A DNA stretch of 64,000 nucleotides, taken from contig NZ_VFMK01000001.1 of assembly GCF_006715025.1 (NCBI RefSeq), positions 4,216,001 to 4,280,000 on the forward strand, given 5' to 3'. The position numbers and the translations under genes were made by a program. Positions 17,276 to 25,898 of this stretch are shown one piece after another. Position 1 is the stretch's first letter. Each line of letters begins with the position of its first letter. The notes under the pieces were generated by a model. It searched no databases. It saw only the letters and a program-made list of their open reading frames with translations, and had not been told where the DNA came from. This DNA comes from Serratia fonticola. Lineage in GTDB: Bacteria > Pseudomonadota > Gammaproteobacteria > Enterobacterales > Enterobacteriaceae.

Positions 17276-18733
17276 ATGCATTCAGACAAAGCGCCCGCGC
17301 ATGACAAGCAAGCGGCGAGAAAACGTTGGTTAGATTCACATGAATCCGGTTACCACAAAAGCATGGGCAAACGGCAGATACAGATGATCGCCATTGGCGG
17401 TTCTATCGGTACCGGCCTGTTCCTTGGTACCGGAGCACGTTTACAGATGGCAGGTCCCGCATTGGCGCTGGTTTATCTGGTTTGTGGCATTTTTTCTTTC
17501 TTTATCCTGCGTGCTTTGGGTGAGTTGGTATTACATCGCCCTTCCAGCGGCAGTTTTGTCTCTTATGCCCGCGAATTCCTCGGTGAAAAAGCCTCCTACG
17601 TTGCAGGTTGGATGTACTTTCTCAATTGGGCGATGACCGGCATTGTCGATATCACCGCCGTGGCGCTGTATATGCACTATTGGGGCACCTTCTCCGACGT
17701 TCCCCAATGGTTGTTTGCCTTGGGAGCGCTCGGCATTGTGGCAACCATGAACATGATCGGCGTGAAATGGTTTGCCGAAATGGAGTTCTGGTTTGCCCTG
17801 ATCAAGGTCGCCGCCATCTCGCTATTCCTGGTGGCTGGAGCAATTTTTCTGGGTGTCGGTACCCCAGTGGCAGGTAATCCAACCGGTATCCATCTGATCA
17901 CCGATAACGGTGGTCTGTTCCCACATGGCCTGCTACCGGCACTGGTACTGGTGCAGGGGGTAATCTTCGCCTTTGCCGGTATCGAACTGATCGGTACTGC
18001 CGCCGGTGAGTGTAAAGACCCGGAAAAAATGATGCCGAAAGCGATCAACAGCGTAATTTGGCGTATTGGTTTGTTCTACGTCGGTTCGGTGGTATTGCTG
18101 GTATTGCTATTGCCGTGGAATGCCTATCAGGCCGGGCAAAGCCCGTTTGTCACCTTCTTCTCCAAGCTTGGCGTGCCCTACATCGGCACGATCATGAATA
18201 TCGTAGTGCTGACCGCTGCCCTTTCCAGCCTGAATTCGGGATTGTACTCGACCGGACGTATCCTTCGCTCGCTCTCCATGGGCGGTTCGGCACCAAAACT
18301 GATGGCAAAAATGAGCCGCCAACAGGTGCCCTATGCCGGTATTCTGGTAACCTGCGGCATCTATGTGATTGGTGTGGTCTTGAATTATCTGGTGCCATCA
18401 CAGGTATTCGAGATCGTGCTCAACATTGCCTCGCTGGGCATTATCTGTTCCTGGGCATTTATTATTGTGTGCCAGATGCGTCTGCGTAAGGCGATCAAGG
18501 AAGGGAAAGCGAAACCGGTAGCGTTTAAAATGCCGGGAGCGCCAGTCACCTCCTGGTTAACGTTGCTGTTCCTGCTGGTGGTGGTGATCATGATGGCCTT
18601 TGATTACCCGAACGGTACCTGGACCATCGCGACCATTCCAGTGCTGACCGTGCTGCTGGTACTCGGCTGGTTCGGTCTGAGAAAACGGGCAGCGGAAGTG
18701 AAGCGTGAACAACAGGCTCACGAACATCACTGA
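17276..18733 (+). CDS. ansP: L-asparagine permease AnsP
   Basis: A 485-residue amino acid-polyamine-organocation (APC) family symporter with 12 hydrophobic segments, very close to E. coli AnsP (499 residues) throughout: 'GKRQIQMIAIGGSIGTGLFL', 'FSFFILRALGELVLHRPSSG', 'NMIGVKWFAEMEFWFALIKV', 'GTAAGECKDPEKMMPKAINS'. It imports asparagine with protons across the inner membrane. The start has AGGAAACAGGACCCATA upstream. The long AT-rich leader contains two perfect palindromes, suggesting regulation. It is monocistronic, with a GC-rich terminator after the stop. Confidence 0.94.
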   Translation: MHSDKAPAHDKQAARKRWLDSHESGYHKSMGKRQIQMIAIGGSIGTGLFLGTGARLQMAGPALALVYLVCGIFSFFILRALGELVLHRPSSGSFVSYAREFLGEKASYVAGWMYFLNWAMTGIVDITAVALYMHYWGTFSDVPQWLFALGALGIVATMNMIGVKWFAEMEFWFALIKVAAISLFLVAGAIFLGVGTPVAGNPTGIHLITDNGGLFPHGLLPALVLVQGVIFAFAGIELIGTAAGECKDPEKMMPKAINSVIWRIGLFYVGSVVLLVLLLPWNAYQAGQSPFVTFFSKLGVPYIGTIMNIVVLTAALSSLNSGLYSTGRILRSLSMGGSAPKLMAKMSRQQVPYAGILVTCGIYVIGVVLNYLVPSQVFEIVLNIASLGIICSWAFIIVCQMRLRKAIKEGKAKPVAFKMPGAPVTSWLTLLFLLVVVIMMAFDYPNGTWTIATIPVLTVLLVLGWFGLRKRAAEVKREQQAHEHH

Positions 18734-18750
18734 GTCATCAAATCAACAAT

Positions 18751-18771
18751 GGGGCCCAACAGGCCCCGTTT
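18751..18771 (+). terminator. ansP terminator
   Basis: A GGGGCC-CAACA-GGCCCC stem-loop followed by GTTT, 17 bp after the stop codon. Confidence 0.75.
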
Positions 18772-18836
18772 ATCCGGTGATCTTCGCTAAACATCACCAC
18801 CATCATGACCGTCTGAAATGCGCGAACGCTGCATCG

Positions 18837-19589
18837 CTATTGCGCGCTATAGCCGCCATCAATGCTGTAAAATGCCCCGGTAGTGAAACTGCTGTCAGCA
18901 GAAAGCAGGAAAACCACCGTTTTCGCCACTTCTTCGCGCGTAGCCATACGCCCCATCGGATGGGAAGCGGCCATTTTTTCCCGTACTGATGCGGGTAACA
19001 TAGCCATCGCTGGGGTATCAACGTAACCTGGCCCCACCGCATTGATACGTACGCCACGATCGGCAAATTCCAGAGCAGCGGCGCGGGTCAAGCCAATAAT
19101 TCCGTGCTTGGCCGCGGTATAAGGCGCAATACCCGCGATACCCACGACACCGTTGACAGCGGAGAGATTGACTATTGCACCACCACCCGCCGCGGCAATT
19201 GCGGGTAAGCCATACTTCATGCCGTAGAAAGTGCCACTCAGATCGGTTTCAATCACCGCATGCCAATCTTCAATAGGGTATTCATCCAGCGGCACATCAT
19301 GTGGCCCAGTAATACCAGCATTGTTAACCAGCAGGTGCAATTGGCCGTAGTGAGTCTGCGTCTGTTTCACCGCTCGTTGCACAGACTCGGGATCGCGTAC
19401 ATCCATGACCAGTGGGAATATCAATTTACCTGTAGGATCTATCCGCTGTGCTGTTGCCATCAGCTTTTCCCGCTCCCTGGCAGTAATGGTTACCTTTGCC
19501 CCACAATTCACTAACGCTTGCGCAATGGCTTCCCCAATACCGGTTGAAGCTCCGGTGACCAACGCAATTTTACCAGTGAAATCATACAT
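18837..19589 (-). CDS. SDR family NAD(P)-dependent oxidoreductase
   Basis: A 250-residue classical short-chain dehydrogenase/reductase. The cofactor motif is 'ALVTGASTGIGEAIA' (about residues 8-22), 'NNAGITG' follows near residue 86, and the active site Ser (in 'VNLSAVNGV') with Tyr-x-x-x-Lys in 'APYTAAKHGIIG' is complete. It ends in 'SIDGGYSAQ'. The start (19589) has AGGAGG 8 bp upstream. In E. coli the SDR yohF is at the corresponding syntenic place, but sequence similarity is only general, so no symbol is given. The substrate is unknown. Confidence 0.87.
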   Translation of the reverse strand: MYDFTGKIALVTGASTGIGEAIAQALVNCGAKVTITAREREKLMATAQRIDPTGKLIFPLVMDVRDPESVQRAVKQTQTHYGQLHLLVNNAGITGPHDVPLDEYPIEDWHAVIETDLSGTFYGMKYGLPAIAAAGGGAIVNLSAVNGVVGIAGIAPYTAAKHGIIGLTRAAALEFADRGVRINAVGPGYVDTPAMAMLPASVREKMAASHPMGRMATREEVAKTVVFLLSADSSFTTGAFYSIDGGYSAQ

Positions 19590-19721
19590 AACGCCTCCTG
19601 CTTTCATTACCGAGACGTTCAGGTTAAAGCAAGAGGATGACAGTTTCTGGCAGTGGTTATCCTGCAAAATGCCGCAGTATCACTTCGCCCCGGATATTGC
19701 CGTGATAAACAGACAAAGATA

Positions 19722-19750
19722 AAAGCCCTGACTGTATTAGCCAGGGCTTT
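19722..19750 (-). terminator. Orphan terminator-like hairpin
   Basis: AAAGCCCTG and CAGGGCTTT form a 9-bp stem with an 11-nt loop, followed on the minus strand by the U-rich TTATCTTTG. No annotated gene ends here: the SDR gene starts 130 bp further along the same strand, so the hairpin would end a transcript coming from the 19.75-20.5 kb gap. Confidence 0.55.
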
Positions 19751-20586
19751 AGGTTACTACTTCGTTAAATTTTACCATTAATTAACTTACTAACTGGGTA
19801 TAGCTTTGGTACTCTTAAAATGTACTTGTTTATCACAGATAATATCGGGTACTGAAAATCGAGCTAAATCCTCCCCTATACTGACTGGTTAACAAAATTC
19901 CTACCAACCTCATCATCACTTGCCGAGATACAGTAGGTTAAACGGGTACATTCCCCCTCGCGATATAAACTCTTGATGCGTGGCCTTACTTTCGTTGCAC
20001 TATCTTCACGATATAAAATCAACAAAATGCAACATAACAAACTTTAAAAAACATGGCCTTACATCATCGCGTTCGTACACACCCTGCGATTACAGATACT
20101 GACTACGTGGCCTTAAAGCATTATCGCGTGAGTCTGTTGCTGCGACTCAACGGCGATTCCCCATATAACAATACTTCGTGACCTTTATCGCAAAAATATG
20201 AAAAAGCCAATTTAAAAACCTATTTAATACACTTTACTCAAACAGCGAACAAATAATCCAACGCTGTTGAGCACTAATTTACGGTCTTTTTATCGCATGT
20301 CAATACTGTTTTTAACAACATGTTTTTATTATCAGTAGACCTGAATTCAAACCGGTTTAAAGCCATACGCATTTATTTTGTTTTTTAATCCTACGCGAAG
20401 TTCCACTTGCATAATCGGTGACATTGCCCCCTTCAGTAACGTTGGTCACTTGCCGTTGGGCATCACAAACAGGCCCCCCGGTTGCCGCTCGCCTGACGTT
20501 GGCAGAAGGTGTCTGGCACAGCACATATTGCTTTCACGAAAGGCATACTTTCCCGCTATTTTATGCCCATTTCCCGTTCAGCGAGA
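19751..20586. other. 836-bp region without a recognisable gene
   Basis: An AT-rich divergent gap between the SDR gene and the arylamine N-acetyltransferase gene. It contains three copies of TGGCCTTA (near 19981, 20055 and 20108), two of CGATATAAA, and many short open frames without ribosome sites. The segment 20400-20510 is GC-richer and could be a decayed coding remnant. In E. coli this place holds the mdtQ (yohG) pseudogene. I see no protein gene that I can support; a minus-strand RNA is possible given the hairpin at 19722-19750. Confidence 0.4.
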
Positions 20587-21351
20587 ATGCTTGTGGATAT
20601 ACAACGCTACCTGCAACACATTCACTTCGTCGGCTCGCCGAAGGTCGATCTCCCCACGCTGCAGCAGTTGCATCGCTGTCACATGCTGGCCGTCCCTTTC
20701 GAGAATTTGAGCATTATCTATCATCAGGGGATCCATCTTGGCGAGCTTGAACTGTTCAACAAAATTGTGAAGCACAATCGTGGCGGGTTTTGCTATGAAT
20801 TGAACCGGATCCTTGCGCTGCTGCTACGACAGATCGGTTTTCAAGTGACGTTTATCTCCGGGGAGATCCGCGCTCGCGACGGTTCTTTCGGACCGCCGTT
20901 TGACCATATGGCGCTGCTGGTCACGTTGGATCAACCCTACCTGGTTGATGTGGGTTTTGGTGATTCCTTCCTCACTCCGCTGAAAATCACCACTACCGAG
21001 CAACAACCGCAGGCCAGTGGTACCTTCCATCTCGAGCAGGACGATGATTACTATTATCTTGAGCGTCGCAATGGCGATCGGCGTTCCCACGCCAAAACGC
21101 TTTACCGTTTCACCCTGCAACCCCATGAGCCGGAAGCGTTTAACGGCATGTGCCATTATCACAGCACCTCGCCACAGTCGCACTTTACCCAGAAACTGCT
21201 GTGCTCCCGCCCAACAGAAAATGGCCGTATTACGCTCAGTGAATCAAAGCTGATTATTACGCAAGATCATCAGCGTAAAGAGACAACACTGCATTCAGAG
21301 GAGGAGCGCTTGGGGGTATTGCAGAAGTATTTTGCCATTACGCTGGGTTAA
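20587..21351 (+). CDS. Arylamine N-acetyltransferase
   Basis: A 254-residue NAT-family enzyme that transfers acetyl from acetyl-CoA to arylamines, hydrazines or hydroxylamines. The cysteine-protease-like triad is visible: Cys69 in 'NRGGFCYELN', His107 in 'PPFDHMALLV' and Asp121 in 'YLVDVGFGD'. E. coli NhoA is the nearest well-known relative. The start at ATG 20587 (MLVDIQRYLQHI) fits the family N-terminus; an in-frame ATG at 20563 would add 8 residues, and the ribosome site is weak for both. Its stop overlaps the dusC stop by 4 bp (convergent). It stands alone, without ansamycin-type biosynthesis genes. Confidence 0.88.
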   Translation: MLVDIQRYLQHIHFVGSPKVDLPTLQQLHRCHMLAVPFENLSIIYHQGIHLGELELFNKIVKHNRGGFCYELNRILALLLRQIGFQVTFISGEIRARDGSFGPPFDHMALLVTLDQPYLVDVGFGDSFLTPLKITTTEQQPQASGTFHLEQDDDYYYLERRNGDRRSHAKTLYRFTLQPHEPEAFNGMCHYHSTSPQSHFTQKLLCSRPTENGRITLSESKLIITQDHQRKETTLHSEEERLGVLQKYFAITLG

Positions 21352-22277
21352 CGACAAATCACCCGCGCGATGTCTTTGGAATGGGTCAGCACGCGGATCT
21401 CGGTAAACAGTTCTGTGGCTTCCTGATACTCTTTGCGCAGGTAGCTTAGCCACTGCTTGATGCGCGCCACGTGGTATAGGCCGGTATCGCCCTGTTTTTC
21501 CAGATGGACGTACTTTTGCAGCAATTGCACCACCTGCGGCCACGGCATACGAGGTTCATTATATTTCACCACCCGGCTCAGGTTGGGAATGTTCAGCGCG
21601 CCGCGCCCCAGCATCACCGCATCGCATCCGGTCGCTTGCAGACAGGCCTGCGCACTCTGATAATCCCAAATCTCGCCGTTGGCGATCACCGGGATGCTCA
21701 GACGTTGGCGGATCTCGCCGATCGCCTGCCAGTTGATGCGATCGGCCTTATAGCCATCCTCTTTGGTGCGGCCATGGATAGTGATTTCAGTGGCTCCCGC
21801 TTGTTGCACCGCATCGGCAATCTCAAAACTGCGCGAGTCTGAATCCCAACCCAAACGTACTTTAACCGTCACAGGCAACGCTGCTGGCACGGCGGCACGC
21901 ATCGCTTTGGCACCCTGGTAAATCAATTCGGGATCTTTGAGCAAAGTGGCGCCTCCCCCGCTCCCATTGACATGCCTGGAAGGACAACCACAGTTAAGAT
22001 CGACGCCGTAAGAGCCCAACTCCACCGCCTGGGCCGCGTTTTCCGCCAGCCATTCAGGATATTGGCCGAGCAGTTGCACCCGCACTGGCGTGCCTGAAGG
22101 CGTACGGCTGGCGTGATGCAGCTCGGGGCATAGGCGATAGAAGGACTTGGCCGGTAGCCGTTGGTCGACCACGCGCAGAAATTCGGTGATACAGAGATCG
22201 TAATCGTTCACCTCGGTGAGTAATTCCCGCACCAGAGAGTCGAGCACCCCCTCCATCGGAGCCAATAAGACGCGCAT
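21348..22277 (-). CDS. dusC: tRNA-dihydrouridine(16) synthase DusC
   Basis: A 309-residue FMN-dependent enzyme that reduces U16 of tRNA to dihydrouridine using NADPH. It matches E. coli DusC over its length: 'MRVLLAPMEGVLDSLVREL', 'RTPSGTPVRVQLLGQ', 'VDLNCGCPSRHVNGSGGG' with the catalytic Cys in 'NCGCPS', 'VKVRLGWDSDSRSFEI', 'HGRTKEDGY' and 'NGEIWD'. The start at 22277 follows GGGGAAGGT and equals the E. coli start. It marks the last gene of the dld-dusC syntenic block; the next gene, rhlE, comes from a different E. coli region. Confidence 0.95.
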   Translation of the reverse strand: MRVLLAPMEGVLDSLVRELLTEVNDYDLCITEFLRVVDQRLPAKSFYRLCPELHHASRTPSGTPVRVQLLGQYPEWLAENAAQAVELGSYGVDLNCGCPSRHVNGSGGGATLLKDPELIYQGAKAMRAAVPAALPVTVKVRLGWDSDSRSFEIADAVQQAGATEITIHGRTKEDGYKADRINWQAIGEIRQRLSIPVIANGEIWDYQSAQACLQATGCDAVMLGRGALNIPNLSRVVKYNEPRMPWPQVVQLLQKYVHLEKQGDTGLYHVARIKQWLSYLRKEYQEATELFTEIRVLTHSKDIARVICR

Positions 22278-22416
22278 ACCTTCCCCTGCTAAAAAAGACG
22301 CGCAATGATACGGGCGAAAGGCGTTGTCAGACAAGTCTCCTGCCAATAAATGCTACGTATAGGCTCACCGGCAATAAAGCCTGAATATCAGCAACCGCTG
22401 CGCGGAAACAAGATTG

Positions 22417-22445
22417 GCAAAAAAAACCGCCAATAAATGGCGGTT
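22417..22445 (-). terminator. rhlE terminator
   Basis: AACCGCCA-TTTAT-TGGCGGTT followed by six more T on the minus strand; a textbook intrinsic terminator 24 bp after the rhlE stop. Confidence 0.92.
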
Positions 22446-22468
22446 CAGTATAGGTCATGAAAGGGGGA

Positions 22469-23830
22469 TTATTCAGACGGTTTACGGCTACGCGGACGGC
22501 GTGAAGGAGCACCTGAACGCGGTTTCCCCTCACCCTGAGGGCGAGCACTGCCGCTGCCACGGTTTTCACGCTGACCACCGCCATTGCCACTGCGCTGACC
22601 GCCACCGCTACGTTGACCACCGCCATTACCGCGCGGTGCACCACGGCCACCACCTTGACGGCCATTGATGATCGGCTCAGCCTTGATGGTCGGATCCGGC
22701 TCATAACCCGGCAGGGCAATACGCGGTATTTCACGCTTCAGCAGACGCTCGATATCACGCAGCAGTTTGTGTTCATCCACACACACCAGCGAGATTGCCT
22801 CACCGGTGCGCTCAGCACGCCCGGTACGGCCAATACGGTGTACGTAGTCTTCCGGTACGTTTGGCAGTTCGTAGTTCACCACATGGGGCAACTGATCGAT
22901 GTCCAGACCACGAGCGGCGATATCTGTCGCCACCAGCACGCGGATCTTGCCATCTTTAAAATCGGCGAGTGCACGCGTACGCGCGCCCTGGCTTTTGTTA
23001 CCGTGAATGGCAGCAGCCGTGATGCCATCTTTGTTCAGTTGCTCGGCCAGGTGGTTCGCGCCATGCTTGGTACGGTTAAATACCAGCACCTGCTTCCAGT
23101 CACCCTCACCGATCATTTGTGAAAGCAGCTCGCGCTTACGCTTCTTGTCCACAAAGTGAACGCTCTGTTCGATCTGCTCAGACGCAGTATTACGGCGCGC
23201 GACTTCAACGGATGCCGGGTTATGCAGCAACTTGCTGGCCAGCCCTTTGATTTCATCGGAGAAGGTCGCAGAGAACAGCAGGTTCTGACGCTTGGCAGGC
23301 AGTTTGGCCAGCACGCGGCGGATATCATGGATAAAGCCCATATCCAGCATACGGTCAGCTTCGTCCAGCACCAGAATCTCAATTTTGGACAGGTCAACCG
23401 CGTTCTGATGTTCCAGGTCCAGCAGACGGCCCGGTGTTGCCACCAGAATGTCGACGCCACCGCGCAACTTCATCATCTGCGGGTTGATGCTCACACCACC
23501 GAACACCACCAGCGAACGCAGACGCAGGTATTTGCTGTAAGCCTCAACGTTTTCACCGATCTGGGCGGCCAGCTCACGCGTTGGCGTCAGGATCAGCGCA
23601 CGCACCGGGCGGCGGCCTTTGACCGGATGGTCATGTTTGCTCAGCAGCTGTAACAGCGGCAGGGTAAAACCAGCGGTTTTACCGGTACCGGTCTGGGCAC
23701 TGGCCATCAGATCACGACCTTCCAGCACGACAGGGATAGCCTGACGTTGAATCGGCGTAGGTTCACGATAGCCCTGTTCTTCAACAGCGCGCAGAATTTC
23801 AGCACTTAAGCCGAGGGTTTCAAATGACAT
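22469..23830 (-). CDS. rhlE: DEAD-box ATP-dependent RNA helicase RhlE
   Basis: A 453-residue DEAD-box helicase involved in ribosome assembly and RNA remodelling. All motifs are present: Q motif 'REPTPIQRQAIP', motif I 'AQTGTGKT', Ia 'PTRELA', II 'LDEAD', III 'SAT', V 'ATDIAARGLD' and VI 'HRIGRTGR'. Residues after about 385 form a low-complexity tail of Gly, Arg, Gln, Ser and Asn with RGG-like repeats, expected to bind RNA. It is divergent from cecR, and in E. coli both sides are repressed by CecR. Confidence 0.94.
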   Translation of the reverse strand: MSFETLGLSAEILRAVEEQGYREPTPIQRQAIPVVLEGRDLMASAQTGTGKTAGFTLPLLQLLSKHDHPVKGRRPVRALILTPTRELAAQIGENVEAYSKYLRLRSLVVFGGVSINPQMMKLRGGVDILVATPGRLLDLEHQNAVDLSKIEILVLDEADRMLDMGFIHDIRRVLAKLPAKRQNLLFSATFSDEIKGLASKLLHNPASVEVARRNTASEQIEQSVHFVDKKRKRELLSQMIGEGDWKQVLVFNRTKHGANHLAEQLNKDGITAAAIHGNKSQGARTRALADFKDGKIRVLVATDIAARGLDIDQLPHVVNYELPNVPEDYVHRIGRTGRAERTGEAISLVCVDEHKLLRDIERLLKREIPRIALPGYEPDPTIKAEPIINGRQGGGRGAPRGNGGGQRSGGGQRSGNGGGQRENRGSGSARPQGEGKPRSGAPSRRPRSRKPSE

Positions 23831-24048
23831 AGTAGAGAAAAACTCCAGATCCTCCCTAACCTAAACAATGTTCGGTGCAGTTTCCTGGGAGGATGATCAG
23901 ACGGGGCATGAGGACGTGCTCGCACTTGTTGTTAGCGGCGCATCCTCGGCATGACCACGAGGGATTGGCACAAACTGCAGTGCACCAAGCGGCAGAGTGT
24001 AGCAGAAATCGAAGATGAAAAGGTAATTTTGCGTGTAAGGAGCACGTT

Positions 24049-24141
24049 ATGCCGATAAAACCTGTCGACAAAGCTAAATATTCAGGATGGGTGTTTACAT
24101 TCCGCACAACCCGGCCTAAAGTTAATCATATGATTGATTAA
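24049..24141 (+). CDS. Possible 30-residue leader peptide upstream of cecR
   Basis: An ORF of 30 codons (begins MPIKPVDKAKYSGW, ends NHMID) with a strong TAAGGAGCACGTT ribosome site 7 bp before the ATG. Its last third runs through the CecR-type palindrome. Its TAA lies 16 bp before the cecR ATG and overlaps an in-frame cecR TTG at 24134. cecR itself has no visible Shine-Dalgarno, so translational coupling is conceivable. No homology is recognised, and it could be a chance ORF. Confidence 0.35.
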   Translation: MPIKPVDKAKYSGWVFTFRTTRPKVNHMID

Positions 24142-24145
24142 CTTT
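24118..24145. promoter_or_regulatory. CecR-type operator palindrome
   Basis: A perfect 11-bp inverted repeat AAAGTTAATCA/TGATTAACTTT separated by 6 bp, just upstream of cecR in the rhlE-cecR divergent region. In E. coli CecR (YbiH) controls both rhlE and the cecR-ybhGFSR operon from this intergenic region. Confidence 0.75.
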
Positions 24146-24157
24146 TCGGTCTCGCCC

Positions 24158-24856
24158 ATGTCTTCATCAGAAAACAAACCAACAAGCCCGCTGACCCGAG
24201 GTGAACAGGCGCGCCAGCAACTGATCGCTGCGGCCATTGAAGTGTTTGGTGAATACGGCATTTCAGGCGCGACCACGCGCGAAATTGCCCTGCGTGCCGG
24301 GCAGAACATCGCGGCCATTACCTATTATTTCAACTCGAAAGAAGGGTTATACCTGGCGGTAGCCCAGTGGATTGCCGACTTTATCCAACAAAGCTTCCGT
24401 TCGCAAAGCGAAGAGATCGAGCGCTTCTGGCAGTTGCCTGCTCAGCAACGCTCGCCGGAACAGCACCTGCATCATCTCAAGACCGGGCTACTGGCTTTCA
24501 GCACTCTGATGACCCAGCCGGAAACGCTCAATCTGAGCAAAATCATGTCTCGCGAACAGCTTTCCCCAACCGATGCCTACCCGCTGATCCACCAACAGGT
24601 GATAGCGCCGCTGCACCATACGCTGTGCCGCCTGCTGGCCGGTTGCACTGGCATAGATGAACACTCGACTAAAATTATGCTGCATATCCATGCGTTGATT
24701 GGCGAAGTGTTAGCGTTCCGCGTTGGGCGGGAAACTCTGCTGCACCAGACAAACTGGCAGCAGATTGGAGCGGAGGAAGCCACACAGATAAGTGAAGTGC
24801 TGGCTGAACATATCGACATTCTGGTTAACGGGCTGCGCCAGCATTACGGCGCATAA
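24158..24856 (+). CDS. cecR: TetR family repressor CecR (YbiH)
   Basis: A 232-residue TetR-family regulator heading the ybhGFSR export operon. The DNA-binding part is 'LIAAAIEVFGEYGISGATTREIALRAGQN' in two halves around residues 20-48, followed by 'IAAITYYFNSKEGLYLAVAQ'. The C-terminal ligand domain shares 'LSKIMSREQLSPTDAYPLIH' and 'HALIGEVLAFRVG' with E. coli CecR, which affects sensitivity to cefoperazone and chloramphenicol. The start is uncertain: ATG 24158 and an upstream TTG at 24134 both lack a clear ribosome site. An 11-bp palindrome, the likely operator, precedes it. Confidence 0.9.
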   Translation: MSSSENKPTSPLTRGEQARQQLIAAAIEVFGEYGISGATTREIALRAGQNIAAITYYFNSKEGLYLAVAQWIADFIQQSFRSQSEEIERFWQLPAQQRSPEQHLHHLKTGLLAFSTLMTQPETLNLSKIMSREQLSPTDAYPLIHQQVIAPLHHTLCRLLAGCTGIDEHSTKIMLHIHALIGEVLAFRVGRETLLHQTNWQQIGAEEATQISEVLAEHIDILVNGLRQHYGA

Positions 24857-24902
24857 ATCCCCCTCTAGCAAGTTGCAACTGAAAACGCTGTCAGGGAGTG
24901 TT

Positions 24903-25889
24903 ATGAACAAGAAAAGAATCGCCATTCTGGGGGCAGTGATCGTGTTGATTGCCGCCGCAGCTTACGGTGTCTGGTCTTACCAACAGCAGCACGAGAAACC
25001 ATTGACACTGTACGGTAATGTAGACATCCGCACGGTCAATCTTGGCTTCCGTGTTGATGGGCGTTTGGCCCAACTGGCGGTGGATGAAGGGGATAGCGTT
25101 CAGCCAGGTCAACAACTTGGCAAACTGGACGATGGCCCTTATCTCAATGCCTTACAGCAGGCTGAAGCCAACGTCGCCAGTGCCAGCGCCAAACTGGCGT
25201 TACTGCAGGCAGGCTACCGCGATGAAGAGATAGCCCAGGTGCGCTCAGAGGTGGCCCAACGTCTCTCTGCCTTCAGCTATGCCGACAGTTTCTACCAACG
25301 TCAACAGGGGCTATGGGCGAAAAAGGCCACCTCTGCCGATGCGTTGGAGGATGCCCGCACCGCGCGAAATCAAGCGCAGGCCAACCTGCAGGCATCAAAA
25401 GACAAATTGTCGCAATACCTGACCGGTAACCGCCCACAAGAGATCGAAGAAGCCAAAGCCAATCTGGCCCAGAGCGAGGCAGCCTTAGCACAGGCCAGGC
25501 TCAATCTGCAGGACACCACCTTGCTTTCCCCTTCCTCTGGCATCGTGATGACGCGCGCCGTCGAGCCGGGCACCATGCTCAGTGCGGGTAGTACGGTATT
25601 CACCCTGTCATTGACCCATCCGGTTTGGGTGCGGGCCTATATTAATGAAGCCAGTCTGGGCAAAGCGACACCGGGCAGTGAAGTCCAGCTTTATACCGAT
25701 GGCCGCCCAGACAAGCCTTACCATGGCAAGATTGGCTTTGTCTCCCCTACCGCGGAGTTCACCCCCAAAAGCGTAGAAACGCCGGATCTGCGAACCGATC
25801 TGGTCTATCGCCTGCGGATTATCGTCACCGACGCTGACGACGCCTTGCGCCAGGGTATGCCGGTTACCGTCCGTTTCGCACAACCTTAA
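24903..25889 (+). CDS. ybhG: HlyD-type membrane fusion protein YbhG
   Basis: A 328-residue periplasmic adaptor subunit anchored by an N-terminal helix ('RIAILGAVIVLIAAAAYGVW', residues 4-23). It has the lipoyl-like 'VDEGDSVQPGQQLGKLDD' segment (about 60-77), a long alpha-helical hairpin (about 85-200) rich in Ala/Gln, and the closing 'LLSPSSGIVMTRAVEPGTML' half-motif. It links the YbhFSR ABC transporter to an outer-membrane channel such as TolC. The ATG at 24903 has GGGAGTGTT upstream. It is the second gene of the cecR-ybhGFSR operon, 46 bp after cecR. Confidence 0.92.
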   Translation: MNKKRIAILGAVIVLIAAAAYGVWSYQQQHEKPLTLYGNVDIRTVNLGFRVDGRLAQLAVDEGDSVQPGQQLGKLDDGPYLNALQQAEANVASASAKLALLQAGYRDEEIAQVRSEVAQRLSAFSYADSFYQRQQGLWAKKATSADALEDARTARNQAQANLQASKDKLSQYLTGNRPQEIEEAKANLAQSEAALAQARLNLQDTTLLSPSSGIVMTRAVEPGTMLSAGSTVFTLSLTHPVWVRAYINEASLGKATPGSEVQLYTDGRPDKPYHGKIGFVSPTAEFTPKSVETPDLRTDLVYRLRIIVTDADDALRQGMPVTVRFAQP

Positions 25890-25898
25890 GGAAGAGTG

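Noticed and set aside
20400..20510. Autotransporter-like remnant on the minus strand of the 20-kb gap
   Set aside because: Translation gives a Gly/Thr/Val-rich stretch, but it is too short and has no repeat structure that could be called a passenger domain.
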